Shown: piece after piece, positions 42,446 through 55,100 of the stretch
How the letters are laid out: every line of letters starts with the position of its first letter
Numbering within the stretch: the stretch's first letter is position 1
From: Flabesymbios commensalis
Lineage: Eukaryota; Annelida; Polychaeta; Terebellida; Flabelligeridae
Reading direction: 5' to 3'
Assembly (NCBI GenBank): GCA_964017125.1
Contig: OZ024902.1
Coordinates: 55,099,245-55,163,244, forward strand
Length of the DNA stretch: 64,000 nucleotides
Made by a program: the position numbers and the translations under genes
Notes under the pieces: generated by a model
The model's database searches: none
The model's input: the letters and a program-made list of their open reading frames with translations, nothing else
What the model was told of the DNA's origin: nothing

Positions 42446-42794
42446 ACCTAATTAGATTTCAACTATATGTGGAGCTAATTTCCAGGAGCAAACTATTTGG
42501 TTCTAATGTTTCAGTTCAAAAAGTATAACAGCTAAGGTGAATAAACTCTTACTTTTTATCCTTGTCACTTGATGTCTTTTTTAATTTTTCGCTGGCTTGT
42601 CTGTATGATCAGTGAGAAACTGTGAAATTGAAACGCTTCTATGATCATGTTCATAGACCATTTGACTGCAGTTGAGCTGTGAAGTGTCAACTGTCTAATC
42701 CCTTCACTACAAATAGTGCATGTGTTGTCGCTAATTGCTATGATTGCTATGAAAACACACCATTGCTTACGCCGTTATTTTCTCACATGTGACT

Positions 42795-43110
42795 GATTGC
42801 TGGTACGACTTGACATGGGTACGAGTTGATATGGGTACGAGTTGACCGGTATTCGCTAAAACATATGTTTAGATACAAATTGTATAAGTTTAGAGTAATA
42901 GTTTAAAAGTTATCGTTAATACCCTATTTACACCTCATTAACCCAGTTTCGGGCACTAATACCACTGAATAAGCCTACCTGGCGGATTTTAGGGGACTTT
43001 TGATGATAATGGTGGTAAGAGTTGAAATCACTTGTGGTACGAGTTGACATCTATTGCTGGTGCGAGTTGACATGGGTACGAGTTGACATGGGTACGAGTT
43101 GACATGGGTA
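42795..43110 (-). repeat. GGTACGAGTTGACATG minisatellite, inverted array
   Basis: Nine copies of GGTACGAGTTGAC in two blocks, all inverted relative to the array at 41179-41470. Each block ends ACCGGTATTCGCTAAAACAT. Confidence 0.9.
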
Positions 43111-43265
43111 CGAGTTGACCGGTATTCGCTAAAACATATGTTTATACAAATTGTAAAAGTGTAGGGTAATAGTTTTAAAGTTATCGTTAATACCCTATTT
43201 ACACCTTATTAACCCAGTTTAGGGCACTAATACCAGGCGGATTTTAGAGGACTTTTGATATGGTT
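42839..43265. repeat. 255-bp-offset duplication
   Basis: TTGACCGGTATTCGCTAAAA through GTTATCGTTAATACCCTATT to GGGCACTAATACCA occurs from 42839 and again from 43094. The copies differ by small indels. It duplicates one end of the array. Confidence 0.8.
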
Positions 43266-44454
43266 TTCTATGTTGTTTCGAGAACATATATGCTGAAATT
43301 TTCAGCTTGTTACGAATTTGTTCCGGGTTATTATCTAACACCCCTGGAATAATAAATATATTAGCTAGATCTGGGCATATACAAATAAGTAAGTAGTGCA
43401 CTTGGTGTACTAATTGAATACATTTCCATGGAAAATAGTACAGAAAATAGGTTGATATAGATGGAATAGATTATTATATTTTCAGAATGATTATTTAGAA
43501 AAGGGTATCGTCTCTTTCTACTCATATATGGGTAAGGCCAAAAAGGTGGTCCACATAGGTCAAAGGTGTACCAGGTCTCACAAATGCAACACTTATTATG
43601 AAGTCATGGTCATAATGTAGCCAACAATACATGGAACACTATAATGAGATGTATCTCTCTTGAAACCAATGACATTTTTGTGCAGATGTGCATTTACTTA
43701 GCTATGAATGACTGATGTCAAACGGAAAACAGGTACGTTACTGTACTTGAAAAAGGAACATGGAACAACACCTTTCTGCAATGTACTCCATCAATAAAGC
43801 AAATCTATATGAAGTACTCAATTTAACTTGTTTGTATAACATAATAGTTAAAAAACACAGTATAATATTCGGTTTTGAGGTAACACCTTCCCTGAAAGAC
43901 AGCTGGTCATAATACTGACAGCTAACGTGCGTTATGTTGACTAAGACCTCAAATATTAGCAAATAACGAACTGATTAATGTGTCGACTTTATCAGCAAAT
44001 GAATAATGCGGCGAAAAATGTGTTTTATTCTCAACGTATTATACAAACGTGAGATAGAACTCCACAGAATTATCCTACGTAGCTCGATCGCCCATTGCCA
44101 GCTACAAGTGTAAATATGTCAATGTTTTTTAAATATTTGTTCTGGCATTTTTTTGTAACTTATTTTTTGTTTATTATCAAAACTTTGGTTGAAATACATG
44201 ACAGCGAGCGAGTAGTCTGTGGAGCCACAAGGGTGGCGGGTAAGTTGAATACAAATTGTATCAATTTCTAACACAAAATCGAACTTTCTATCCTGTATCT
44301 ATCAACCGTAAGGTACAGCGGGATAACTCATAATTGTCATTATGGTGTAGAGATGCCGATTTCACACATGTTTGTGTGTATATTAGTTCCATAATATAGA
44401 TTCACTGTACTTCAGGTGGGTGTGCCACCAATAAATTGAAAATATGGCTTTTCA

Positions 44455-45610
44455 GTTTTCGTTAGTTACTTGGACTCGCCTATCATAAACACTGATCGAC
44501 GGTCCAAATAACTACCAGGAATAAAATATTGTTTCACTATTTTAATTGAAACAAACGTGTCGCTGTTGATTATATTCGTATATAAATTATTAAAAAAAAA
44601 AAAATTGTGATTTTGGAAGGAGCAATTTAAAGAATTATTATTACTATTTGTTAGTTACTGGACTCCTGTCACAGACGCTTTTTGAATGTCAAAGCAACTC
44701 TTGTATACCAGGTAGAGGAGATATGATCAGATGACTGCAGTAACACATTGTGTGAAGTACTGCCAAACATCGAGATGACAACGTAAGGGATTAATTATTG
44801 TGGATTTTTGTGATTTACTGAATATTGTGTCAATGCTTTCTATTTACTATCGTTAGTTACATTGATCGTATTGACTGGCCTACGAGCCTGTCCAATAACT
44901 ACCATCATAACACATATCTCAGGCCGCGCACACACTCATTTTAATTTTAATAGAAATGACAAGCATTTTCAATGGGACTTAATTGTATTCTGTAAATACT
45001 AATTACGTAGGCGTCTACCACCAGTGTTATTCAATCTTCATAACATACCAGTGCGTTACATGGACTTAAGAGTAGATTAAAATTGAAGTGGCATGGTCAC
45101 AACCATATACATGGATAATACGTTGCAATTACCTTACATTATTTTTCAGGAAAACACAGGCATTAAGCTAAACTAAGAAAATAATTTAAATGTTTGGTCT
45201 ACAAGCTAAGATGTAACTACCTTACTTATTTACCTGATGACAATCATGTAGTAAGCTACAGTGACTGCATGAATTATAAAAAAGAGGAAATAATTTAGCA
45301 TAGTCAAGTTAAAGATTCATGTTTTGGTCATATTTATCAAGAATAATTATTCAATTATTGCCCTGGTCTCATAAAATACTGAAAATGTGATGATTGATCA
45401 GTGAGTTATGTTGACATGTTTTTTCTATGTAACTGCCGCATATAATCACAAGCATTCAAAATATATAGTATCGCAAATAAGGTTGATATGGGTGTTTATG
45501 AAGTCCATATAACAAGCTTTCATTTCAATATATAATTCTGCCTTATTAAAAGTTTGATATACACAAGAGTAAGTTACATGGACATGTCAAAGTAACTACG
45601 AAATGTTGTT
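44455..45610. repeat. Dispersed GTTAGTTACTTGGAC hairpins
   Basis: Four pairs of GTTAGTTAC(TT)GGAC and GTCCAAATAACTACC-type inverses lie about 30-50 bases apart near 44462-44516, 44651-44700, 44855-44905 and 45573-45600. Single inverted copies continue to the right (GTCAATGTAACG at 48300, GTCAACGTAACTAAC at 48490). Confidence 0.5.
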
Positions 45611-45821
45611 GTAGCAGTACTAAGACACAAATGAGAAACAAATGTGTTATGGTCCACCACTGAGGGGCAATAAAGTTCTGCCTTGTACGACCGCATTCCT
45701 CCCTTTTTATTTCATATTATTAATAATTAAATCATATTTATTATTTTGTCAAGATGTATCGTAATTGATAACATTTCATTGTGGAATTTCATCGTGAAAA
45801 TCAACATGAAGCTGTGGCATT

Positions 45822-45915
45822 AATTCGTCCCCTTGAATATGAAGGAGTGTATCTGCCACTTTGTAAAGTGGCAGATACACCCTTTCATCAGTGTTCATAT
45901 CCAAGGGGATAAATT
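45822..45915. repeat. Strong hairpin, perfect 16-bp inner stem
   Basis: GTGTATCTGCCACTTT, GT, AAAGTGGCAGATACAC at 45847-45880, enclosed by AATTCGTCCCCTTGAATATG and CATATCCAAGGGGATAAATT. The outer stem is imperfect. Confidence 0.85.
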
Positions 45916-46363
45916 GTCATTCGGCATCCCATCAAATATGTGAAACCAATGCTGCATTAATGTTGGACTACCATCTTGAACGATGGCCCAACAATAATAC
46001 ATTTGTTCAACTTATCGATAAAAAACATGTAGGCCTACAAAACAAGTCGCATCTGATGCTGTGAAAAACGCATGGGCCTACATCTATGTATAAATGCGAC
46101 CTCAAATTTTGGCAGTCAGCGGCAGCCTCCAGCCCATGACGGGACTTCAAATATTCGAGGCACCACCTATCTGTTTTACAAGTAGCAGCGCCGCACGGAT
46201 GCATGCTTTGCAAAACACGGGACTTTGACACAACCATGGTTTAAAGAATCATTCAGCTTCAAAACGCGGATGCCTGGGACTGTCAAGTGTAGGCTAACAG
46301 TAGCCTATTGAGTACAGATTGACGGCATTATTATATCCACTGAACTGATTACAAGATACTACT

Positions 46364-46460
46364 CAAACGAGACATTGATCCAATTCTGTTTTAATGTTAG
46401 GCCAACGTCTGCGACGCTGGCCCAACATTGAACCAACATTAAATAAATGTACAATGTTTG
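46364..46460. mobile_element. Hairpin MITE copy
   Basis: CAAACGAGACATTGATCCAA is at the left and ACAATGTTTG at the right, around GGCCAACGTCTGCGACGCTG. The right arm is eroded. Confidence 0.65.
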
Positions 46461-46476
46461 AGAGAAAGTCCTCCTG

Positions 46477-46584
46477 CCCAGCAAACGCAAGACATTTGTA
46501 TGACATTTATGCAATGTCGGCCCAACGTCTTCGACGTTGGTCCAACATTGCATAAAGTCATACAAATGTTTTGTGTTTACTGGG
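46477..46584. mobile_element. Hairpin MITE copy with private arms
   Basis: CCCAGCAAACGCAAGACATT is at the left and TGTTTTGTGTTTACTGGG at the right, around CCCAACGTCTTCGACGTTGG. The arm segment TGTATGACATTTATGCAATG is matched inside the copy (CATTGCATAAAGTCATACA) but is absent from the other copies. Confidence 0.8.
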
Positions 46585-47251
46585 TGACAATACAAACTTG
46601 GGGGTCAAGCAGTTTCCAAATCCCCCAGTAATACAGTCAGTTTGTTTGCAAGTAGGCGACCAAGTAGGGGCAAAAGACAAGGGCTTTGAATTATTAACTC
46701 ATAGATGTCGCTCAAGTATATATGAACTTGCTGTGATTTGAAAACTTGCTCTTAATGAGGCTTTGGGTATGAAACGCATATTTAGTATTATTATGGAATA
46801 GGGCCTTGGCTTACCCACGGGCACTATTGCCTTCTAGGGGACCCTTGTCCCGCGAATTTTGACAGTTGACTACACCTTTAATATTATGTCAGCATCTCAG
46901 ACATTGTTACCAACATGGCACCAGTAGTCGTTATTGGGGTGTTGACAGACTAGTGCTATTCCAGCAATGGTATTCTGAGGCCTACACTCTAGAATTTGCA
47001 ACAGGAAATGTAATCAGTAATGTCTGGCTATATTTCGTCCTTGCATTTCTATCATTCCAATATCATGTTCAGATGGGCCGTAACCGTGGTGCATAATAAA
47101 AACAATACCATATATCAACTTGAATTAAATCATTATTAAAGATGAGCAGAGGAGTGTGTATTAGTTGTAGACTAACTGCGTTGTCCAGCGCCCGTGGCTG
47201 TAAAGGATGGCACACCTGCCACGCGGATATCGAGTGGCGGGAAGTGAGAGG

Positions 47252-47366
47252 AGGGGGGGGGGGTGCACTACCAGCAAACACACACACTGACCAATGCTGA
47301 TTGACTGGCCAGCGTCTACGACTGTGGCTCGACATCGACCCAGCATTGGATTAGTGAATCGTGTTA
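47252..47366. mobile_element. G run and hairpin MITE copy
   Basis: A G run at 47252-47263 precedes CCAGCAAACACACACACTGA (47271). The centre is CCAGCGTCTACGACTGTGG and the degraded right end is AGTGAATCGTGTT. Confidence 0.6.
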
Positions 47367-49197
47367 ATTGAGCATTGCGTTATTGGCCATCAATACATCG
47401 CTAGTCAAATATAACATTTTTGAAAACAATATCTGCAGTGTAGTGTTGTACATGCCAATTACCGCTAGCACTGTCACAGAGACATTGTATACACGACTAA
47501 ATTACCGCTAGAGCAGTGATCTGGTCGTGTTATTTGTTGACAATATGTTTGAAGTTCACTAATCGCTGAGCCCTCAAAAAGTGTACTAGGTTCTACATCT
47601 ATGTAGACCTATAATACGAGTTGCATTTTTGGGACATGAATTGTCAAGAAAAAACATCGCACTATGCACGGGACTATACAGTAAGTCTGCCATTGTCAGG
47701 ATGACACCCGTAGTGCTCAGTTCCATAAAAATACCTCATCGGAGCGTCACACGCCCAACAAACTTAGCAAGTCAGTTGTTGACAAGCCTATACGACTCAC
47801 ATTTGCGACTGTTTAGTGCGCGCGGCCTCAGAGTAGTAAAATATGAATATTGTGATATATTAACTTATGTTACAGGCTGGTGGTGACCTCATGCAGCGCA
47901 ACATTGTTGTCTACGACAACACCATGATTTTTGTGAAATAAAATTACTTGATTATTGTGTCCGTTATGTATTAGATGATGATCTGAGAATGTGGAGACTC
48001 AATTTGAGAATAAATGGCTCTGAAGAAGTCACATTCTGTCTTATTAACAAGCACATGAACCATTATGTCCACTGCTTATTAGGTGCATATTATAACACAT
48101 GCATTTTTGCATAATTATAATGCGTCTCTTTGTGCCAACCATTTTTATGTGCGTTATTTTGACAATAGTCAAAATAACTTTTTTTTTATATCCGCAATCA
48201 CGAAATGTATAATATTCGATTCTGGCAGTAACTTGAATAATAAGTAAACATTGTTTTGTGTCCTTTGGTCGAGTACTTTAATCAGACACCTAAAAACAGG
48301 TCAATGTAACGTAGCACTTTTGAAAAAAAAATTGGAAATGCCATTTTAGATGGCACAAAATATATTTTAGTTACCCACTGCCTTTCAGAAATAATACCTT
48401 TTATATATATATATATTTTTCTTAATCAATTTGACATGTTAAACAAAAACGCGTAACGAATATAAAATAAAGTATATGAAATAATGAATGTCAACGTAAC
48501 TAACTGACAATAATTTGAATTCTGTGTATTTTATCTAAGGAATTGCCAATGTTTAGCAAACTGCATCACGGTTTTAAAATTAAAATACCCTTGATGATGT
48601 TTTCATAAAGAAATCATTAATTGCTTAAACTTTGAGATATTTAACATTTGTAACGCCAAACAACAAACAGATTGTATGAACAAATAATTAAAGTTCATTA
48701 TAAATGTCCAAGCCACAAAATATAGAAATTGCTGTCTATTGGATGTTCAAACAAAAGTAATGTTTACATGGGGAAGGTTTTTCTCTGTACCTTTATTTCA
48801 AAAAAATTGACAGGTCAAAATAACATATCTGAAAAACATGCTTCTACGTGTTTTTTTGTCAAATGACAACACAATAATAAAGGCTTTTGTTCTGGTTCAT
48901 TGCACCGCAGTATGAGGTAACAGGATTTTTTTTTAAATGCATATCATCATTGCTTTATTTTGGCACTCACAGGGCGCAAAAAGAGGACCACCTTTTTGGC
49001 CTTACTCATATACATTATGTCTTCATAAAAATATATTATACAATGATTAAATGGGACGATATACATTATTTGAAACCTATTATCTCTAATTCTTCTTCTA
49101 CTTTTCCTTCTAAACATGCTAAATGCTAAACATTAGTAGGCTTATTCTTATGAAAACGTTGTTAGCTCCAACATAAATACACGTTATTTATCTAGTC
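47367..49197. other. Right part of the 5.5-kb element and lengsin 3' flank
   Basis: AT-rich. A possible acceptor at 47857-47873 followed by an open frame to TAA at about 47939 is too short and ambiguous to call. 49013-49197 is the flank of the lengsin stop codon, with no clear AATAAA in the minus-strand reading. Confidence 0.35.
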
Positions 49198-52100
49198 TCA
49201 AATATATTTATAATAAAGATGATGTTCCTTGTTAAATATATCCGTGTTGTAAATACTGCTGTCAAATCCTTTCAACTCTTCCAGTTCTATTTCTCGTTTT
49301 TCCTGGAGAAACCAATTGATAAATTCCTGGCCCAATGCCTCCACCATCACCGCGTCGTTCTCTAGTTCAACAAGTGCTTCATCTAAAGACTTAGGCAGAT
49401 GAACAGCATCTTTGTGGAATTGGTCTGGACAAGTGAGTTTGTTGCGTACACCATCTAGACCGGCAGCTATTGTTGCTGCCATTACAATATAGGGATTGGA
49501 AGCACTGGATGGTAAACGATTTTCCACCAAGCTTCCCGAGTTTCCAAGATTTTTCGCGCGAAAGCAAACACTTCTGTCATCCATTGCCCAATTCACCAAA
49601 CCTGGAGCCCATGGCTTGTGGAGTCGACGGTAACAGTTGACAGTAGGACTGAGAAGAGCAGCCAAGGCAGGGCCATGTTTAATCTGACCAGCTACCCAAT
49701 GACGAGCCAGCTGTGAAATTTTCAACTCGTCGTCAGGGTCATAGAATACGTTCTTGTTTTTGTCATTCCATAGGGACACATTGAAATGCTTACCATTTGA
49801 GTTCCCATCCTTGAATGGTCTTGTCATGAAAACCGCCTGTTTCCCACGAGAATTACAAATCTCCTTTGCTGCCTGCTTAAAACAAAAATCCATGTCTGCA
49901 CTGTGTATGCCGTCCACAGGCGGTGTGATAAACTCAAACTGACCGGACGAGTACTCCGACATAAAGTTCTCCACCAGTATACCCCCTTTCTCCATAAGAG
50001 TTTGCATGTCAAGGAACAGCCGTTCGTGCTCAGCCAGCAACAAATGAGTGCTGATATCGCAACCTTCAAACAGCGGCTTCTGTGTTTCTTTATCTACAAT
50101 CACAAACTCTTCTTCCCATCCTGAGGTGATTGTCAGACCGAACTCCTGTTTCAGCTTCTCGACCTGTCTTCTAGCTACAATACGTGGTTGAGCTTTCATT
50201 GGACTACCATCGGTCCAGGTTGTCTCACACAAGACTTCGCCCACACTGTAGACCCCATCACCAGCCCAGGGTAACATGTGGAACGTTTCAGGCACACAGC
50301 GTATAATCATGTTACCCGTTCCAGACAACTCAGGGGGCAGTACCAGCTGAGACCGAGGTCCGAATACAATGCCTCCTGTGAAATGCAATAATATAGTGAT
50401 AATTACAATAATATATCTGATATTACAATTTGCGATTGTGTGGTAAGTTTGGCGTTTTGAACACATAGAAACAGTGGCGGATCCAGGAATTGACAGTCGG
50501 GGGGGGGGGGGTGGCGCCGATTTTTGCTAGAATTTATACACACCACAGCTAGCACTTATAATGCTCTAAATGGGTCCGGAGGCATGCTCCCCCGGAAAAT
50601 TTTGAAATCTAAGGCTTCAAATGACGCATTCTAGACCATATTTCGTATTTCGGCCGAAATATGGTCGTTTTTTTGTTTTAGGGACCCTGAAAGGTTGGGG
50701 GGGGAGGGAGGCCCCCTTCTGGATACGCCACCGTAGAAATGTGATACAATACAAATTATCTATCTGCTACTTTATAACAATGTATGAAAAATAGATTGGC
50801 CAATACATTGTAATAAATTGGTATTTGAAAATATTTTGAATAGTCTTGTACTATTCACTAATAACAGTTGAAGTGGTAACTGTTAGAGATTATTTTATCG
50901 CAAATATTTGGGAATAAATTAATTTTATATTTTGTAAACAGTGGTAAACAAATAAATATTTTATTGTTATCTATAAAGATATATTATAGTGGGAAAGAGG
51001 TGATGTATAACTAGCTATTTTATGATGTGATGAATACATACTTTGAGAGGTCACCCATCCATTTAGTTATCTTCACTATATTTGCCTCCACTTTAGCATA
51101 AAATATTACTTAACTTATATGCCTACATTATTACATGTACTAAGAAAAACATTTCCTGTAACCTGGTAGCTAACGAAACATGTAGATGGCCAAATGAAGA
51201 TTCAATCAAATAAATAGAGTCCAGAATAGAACGGGTATCTCGAAAACCCCCTCGACCCCCTCGCCCCTCGCCCCTCGACCCTCAACCCACGACCCTCGAC
51301 CCTCGACTTAATTTTAAAAACAGTTTTTGTTTGTTTATATAATTATAACTTTTGTATAATAATAACATTTGGGAAATTTAGATAGGCCTACTGTGATGCT
51401 AACCTGGCTATCAAGTGATGTTGGCTGACCGTCTGCTACGCTGGTCCAGCATTCATCCGACGTTTGTTTAATGTCTCTTGTTTAATGGGTGGCAATCGAT
51501 TATAGTTTTATTAATACACGTAGGCCTATAGCTGGCCAAACACATTTTAATGTTGGGCGACCGTTCAGGACGCTTACAAGTCTAACTTCAACCCAAGCAT
51601 GGGATCCAATGCCTCTTGTTTTTTTGGTGCGTAAAGAAACACTTGCCAGTCATATCACCCGCCAGTTTCATACAGTCACACGCTTTGGCACCGGCATCGC
51701 AAGCGGTGGGCCAGCGTTACAGACGTTGGGCCAGCAATAATCCATTATTGGTTCAATGCTTAGTGTTTGCTGGGCTTAGCTATCATTGGACTGGAACACT
51801 GCTGGGCCAGCGTTAATGTAAGACAGTGGTGGGACTCAGATGGCAATCTATACGCCTAATCAAGTGCCCGCATATATTGCGTATCGTGCCTCTCCCCAAA
51901 ATATACATGAGGCGTATGGTTGGCCATCACCCTCATAAGTAAATAAACCTTCCGCGGATAATTAAAAACCTTCCGCGGATAATTAAAAACCTTCCGCGGA
52001 TAATTAAAAACCTTCCGCGGATAATTAAAAACTTTCCGCGGACAATTAAAAACCTTCCGCGGATAATTAAAAACCTTCCGCGGATAATTAAAAACCTTCC

Positions 52101-55100
52101 GCGGATAATTAAAAACCTTCCGCGGACAATTAAAAACCTTCCGCGGACAATTGAAAACCTTCCGCGGACAATTAAAAACCTTCCGCGGACAATTAAAAAC
52201 CTTCCGCGGATAATTAAAACCTTCCGCGGACAATTAATTTTTAATTATCCGCGGAAGGTTTTTAATTGTCCGCGGAAGGTTTTTAATTATCCGTGGAAGA
52301 TTATAATTCTCCGCGGAAGGTTTTTAATTATCCGCGGAAGGTTATAATTCTCCGCGGAAGGTTTTTAATTGTCCGCGGAAGGTTTCTAATTATCCGCGAA
52401 AGGTTTTTATTTATCCTCGGAAGGTTTATTTACTTATAAGGGTGATGGCCAACCATAAAGGCGTTCAGCCAATGTTAGGCCAGCGTCGCAGACGGTGAGC
52501 CAATATTGACCTGATATTGTTTCCCAATTTTTATAGATAGACTATCAAAAAAAAAACAATAGAAAAATTAAAGTCGAGGGTCGAGGGTCGTGGGTCGTGG
52601 GTCGAGGGGCGAGGGGGTCGAGGGGGTTTTCGAGATATCCGAATAGAACAAGTAGCTGTCACTAAAGATGACGATGCCCCCAGCCCGTAGTTTTGTCAGT
52701 ACGTAACAGGCAGTTGGACACAAGAAAACAAGGAAGGCTTTCGCGCCATCAACAATAATATATTAGTACAACCTCTCACTTGACAAAACGTTTTCGGAAT
52801 ATATAGTTAAGCCAAGCTTCTCGTCAGGCATTATTATGATTTGTGAAGTAGGTGAAAATGGTAGCACCAAAGGAGAAACCAAACTTAATTTTGAATTTGA
52901 AATAGGCTTAATTATTATCATGATTATGGAATATCCTACATCATCGAACTTGGCCGAGCTGTGGGGGAACTCGGAAACAAATTAAAGCAAGTCTTTTTTG
53001 CCATAAACCCCTCATATACCACACTTCCTCCACGAAACAGATATTTTCAAAAATCGGTTTAATTAATTAAGGCAGAACGGTTATTTTAATACTTTTTAAT
53101 ACATCCCTAAGTCCTCCACCCAATTATTATGGAACAGCCTTCATCTTTGAACTTGACAGTATGTCTGCTACAACCTGATCACCTTATATCGTTCCCCATG
53201 TCTACAGTAAGGCATCACAAAGTCGACCAACACATTTTAATCATTTTAAACGGGCTTATTGGCTGGGAAATCGAGGTTTCATGATCTCAAATTGTGCAAA
53301 ATATTTTGCATCAGATGAATAGGCCTATGCCTAGGTAAGGCTATGCGTTTAGGGGAGGAGCACCATTCAATCTCCTGGGGGGGGGGGGGGGGGTATTCTG
53401 GAGTTTTTGTCGTGGACAAATACAGGGTTTTTATAAAGTGGAAGCTCAATTTATCGAGCAAAAATAGCCTTTTAATCTCAAGCGAATCCCAAGCTATGCA
53501 ATTCGTGGTTAGGTCGGATTTTGATTGGTTTGTAACAACCACCTCTTCTAGGATAACAATTCTGATAGATTGTCCAAGCCAAATTAATCTGATAGAAATA
53601 TACATTAACGAACCAGATTCTATGTCTATCAAGAAATCATTAATCCTGTTATTACTGACTGTCAAGTAAATTTATATGGGTAAAACCAAAAATTGTGGTA
53701 ATTTTACGTAAAATTACTGTCCCCAGAACTTAAAAGGTCCGCATTTTGATTTAATATAATCATATTAAAAATCAATGGTGCAACTTCACGTTTAAGCATT
53801 ACTACTTAATAATGTTTAGATTATTTGTAAAATATATATATATATATATATATATGGTTTTATAAGAGCTCTATGTCATGGAAACATGGAAAATGGCATG
53901 TCCCTGGAGAAAATTCCACTATTTGAAACTTCACTGTAGGATACAAAATCACAATATAATTCTAACAATTACATTTCATGGCTAGATATTGTTCACTTGA
54001 ACTAATCAATGATCAAAACTCGACTTAAAATTAATATCGATATATATAATTTTGATGAATATACATGTCCCCACATTTGCACTCTACTCCGTTACCATCA
54101 TTGTAGCATGCCCCATCAAGCGAATAATCTTACACTAAAATCGTATCAAGTGTAGTTTGACACACTGAAGGGTCTTATACGAGTTTTTCGCCTTGAAAGA
54201 ATTAATATTGTTGTGTGACAAGTTATTCGAAACAGGTATTACCAAAAAGTTATAAAATATACTTTTGTTTTTGCTACTCCGTTCCTAGCCTTGTGGGTAT
54301 AAAAACGAGTTTGGTTTTATGCTTGCATGCCTAGAACAGTTGCTATGGGGACTATTTCCACCCGTATGATATATCTTTGAATTATTGCCCATATATTTTC
54401 AATAATCCCAAGAATACTTTTATTTTTACTACTCCGTTCCACTCTACTCCGTTACCAAGAAAAGGGAACGGTGTGGTGAATTGTCAAATTTTATGGGTTT
54501 TACAGTCATAATGATTGATGATATAGTCTTTTAAAACATGGCTCGTTGTCCCCATATAAATAGAGCACCCATTTATGATCGATGTTATGATAAACAAATA
54601 TACAGTTTATATTTATGTCGAGCCAAACATTTGGTAACGGAGTTGAGTATTTTTTGGCTTGGTAACGGAGTTGAAAAAAGGATTTTTGTTTATCCCATCA
54701 AATTTTCTTAAATTTCTAGCAGTTTTGAGCTACGGTTGTTTAGTATTATGCTCCAATAAGGATATCACGTTTAAAAGTGTGATGTCAAGCTAAACAAAGT
54801 AACATAATTTTTTTAATGGTTTGGATTTGGTAACGGAGTAGTAAGTGGAATGCTGTAACTTTTTAAAAATGACGTTTTTAAAGCAAAAAAAAAATGTTCT
54901 AGCGCAGCCAGTGACTTTTTAATGCTCTATTGGGATCAGTGCACCAAACCCATAAAGTAGCCTAGTTCTCCTCCTCTTTGATGGTCACCTCACTGCCATT
55001 TTTGATGCTACAAAATTACCCCAATTTTTGGTTTTACCCATATAGGCTACCAATTTTGATCTTAGGGCTTCACTCTGTTATAACCACGTTTACATTACCA

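Larger units (their letters stand above)
43525..49012. mobile_element. 5.5-kb TIR element, TATATGGGTAAGGCCAAA ends
   Basis: The left end TATATGGGTAAGGCCAAAAA, GGTGGTCC and the right end GGACCACC, TTTTTGGCCTTACTCATATA are inverted with one mismatch in 28. It shares its terminal style with 53673-55044. No transposase was found; interior frames are short and without domains. It holds repeated GTTAGTTAC hairpins, three hairpin MITEs and a CACTTT hairpin at 45847. If it is one element it is non-autonomous or has been filled by later insertions. Confidence 0.6.

Noticed and set aside
41179-43110. CRISPR array
   Set aside because: The short GTCAACTCGTACC repeats have irregular, very short spacers and an inverted partner array in a eukaryotic context, so it is a minisatellite.
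47857-47939. Possible acceptor and short terminal exon (GDLMQRNIVVYDNTMIF) on the plus strand
   Set aside because: All three frames stay open for some distance after the acceptor, no partner exon is seen, and it lies inside a TIR element.
50376-50466. N-terminal extension of lengsin exon 2 to an upstream ATG
   Set aside because: The segment spans a clear splice acceptor; exon 1 at 55516-55657 supplies the family N-terminus in the right phase.
51856-52233. 125-codon frame with repeated YPRKVFN/CPRKVFN
   Set aside because: It is the translation of the 21-base CCGCGG minisatellite and stops where the array reverses. No gene context.
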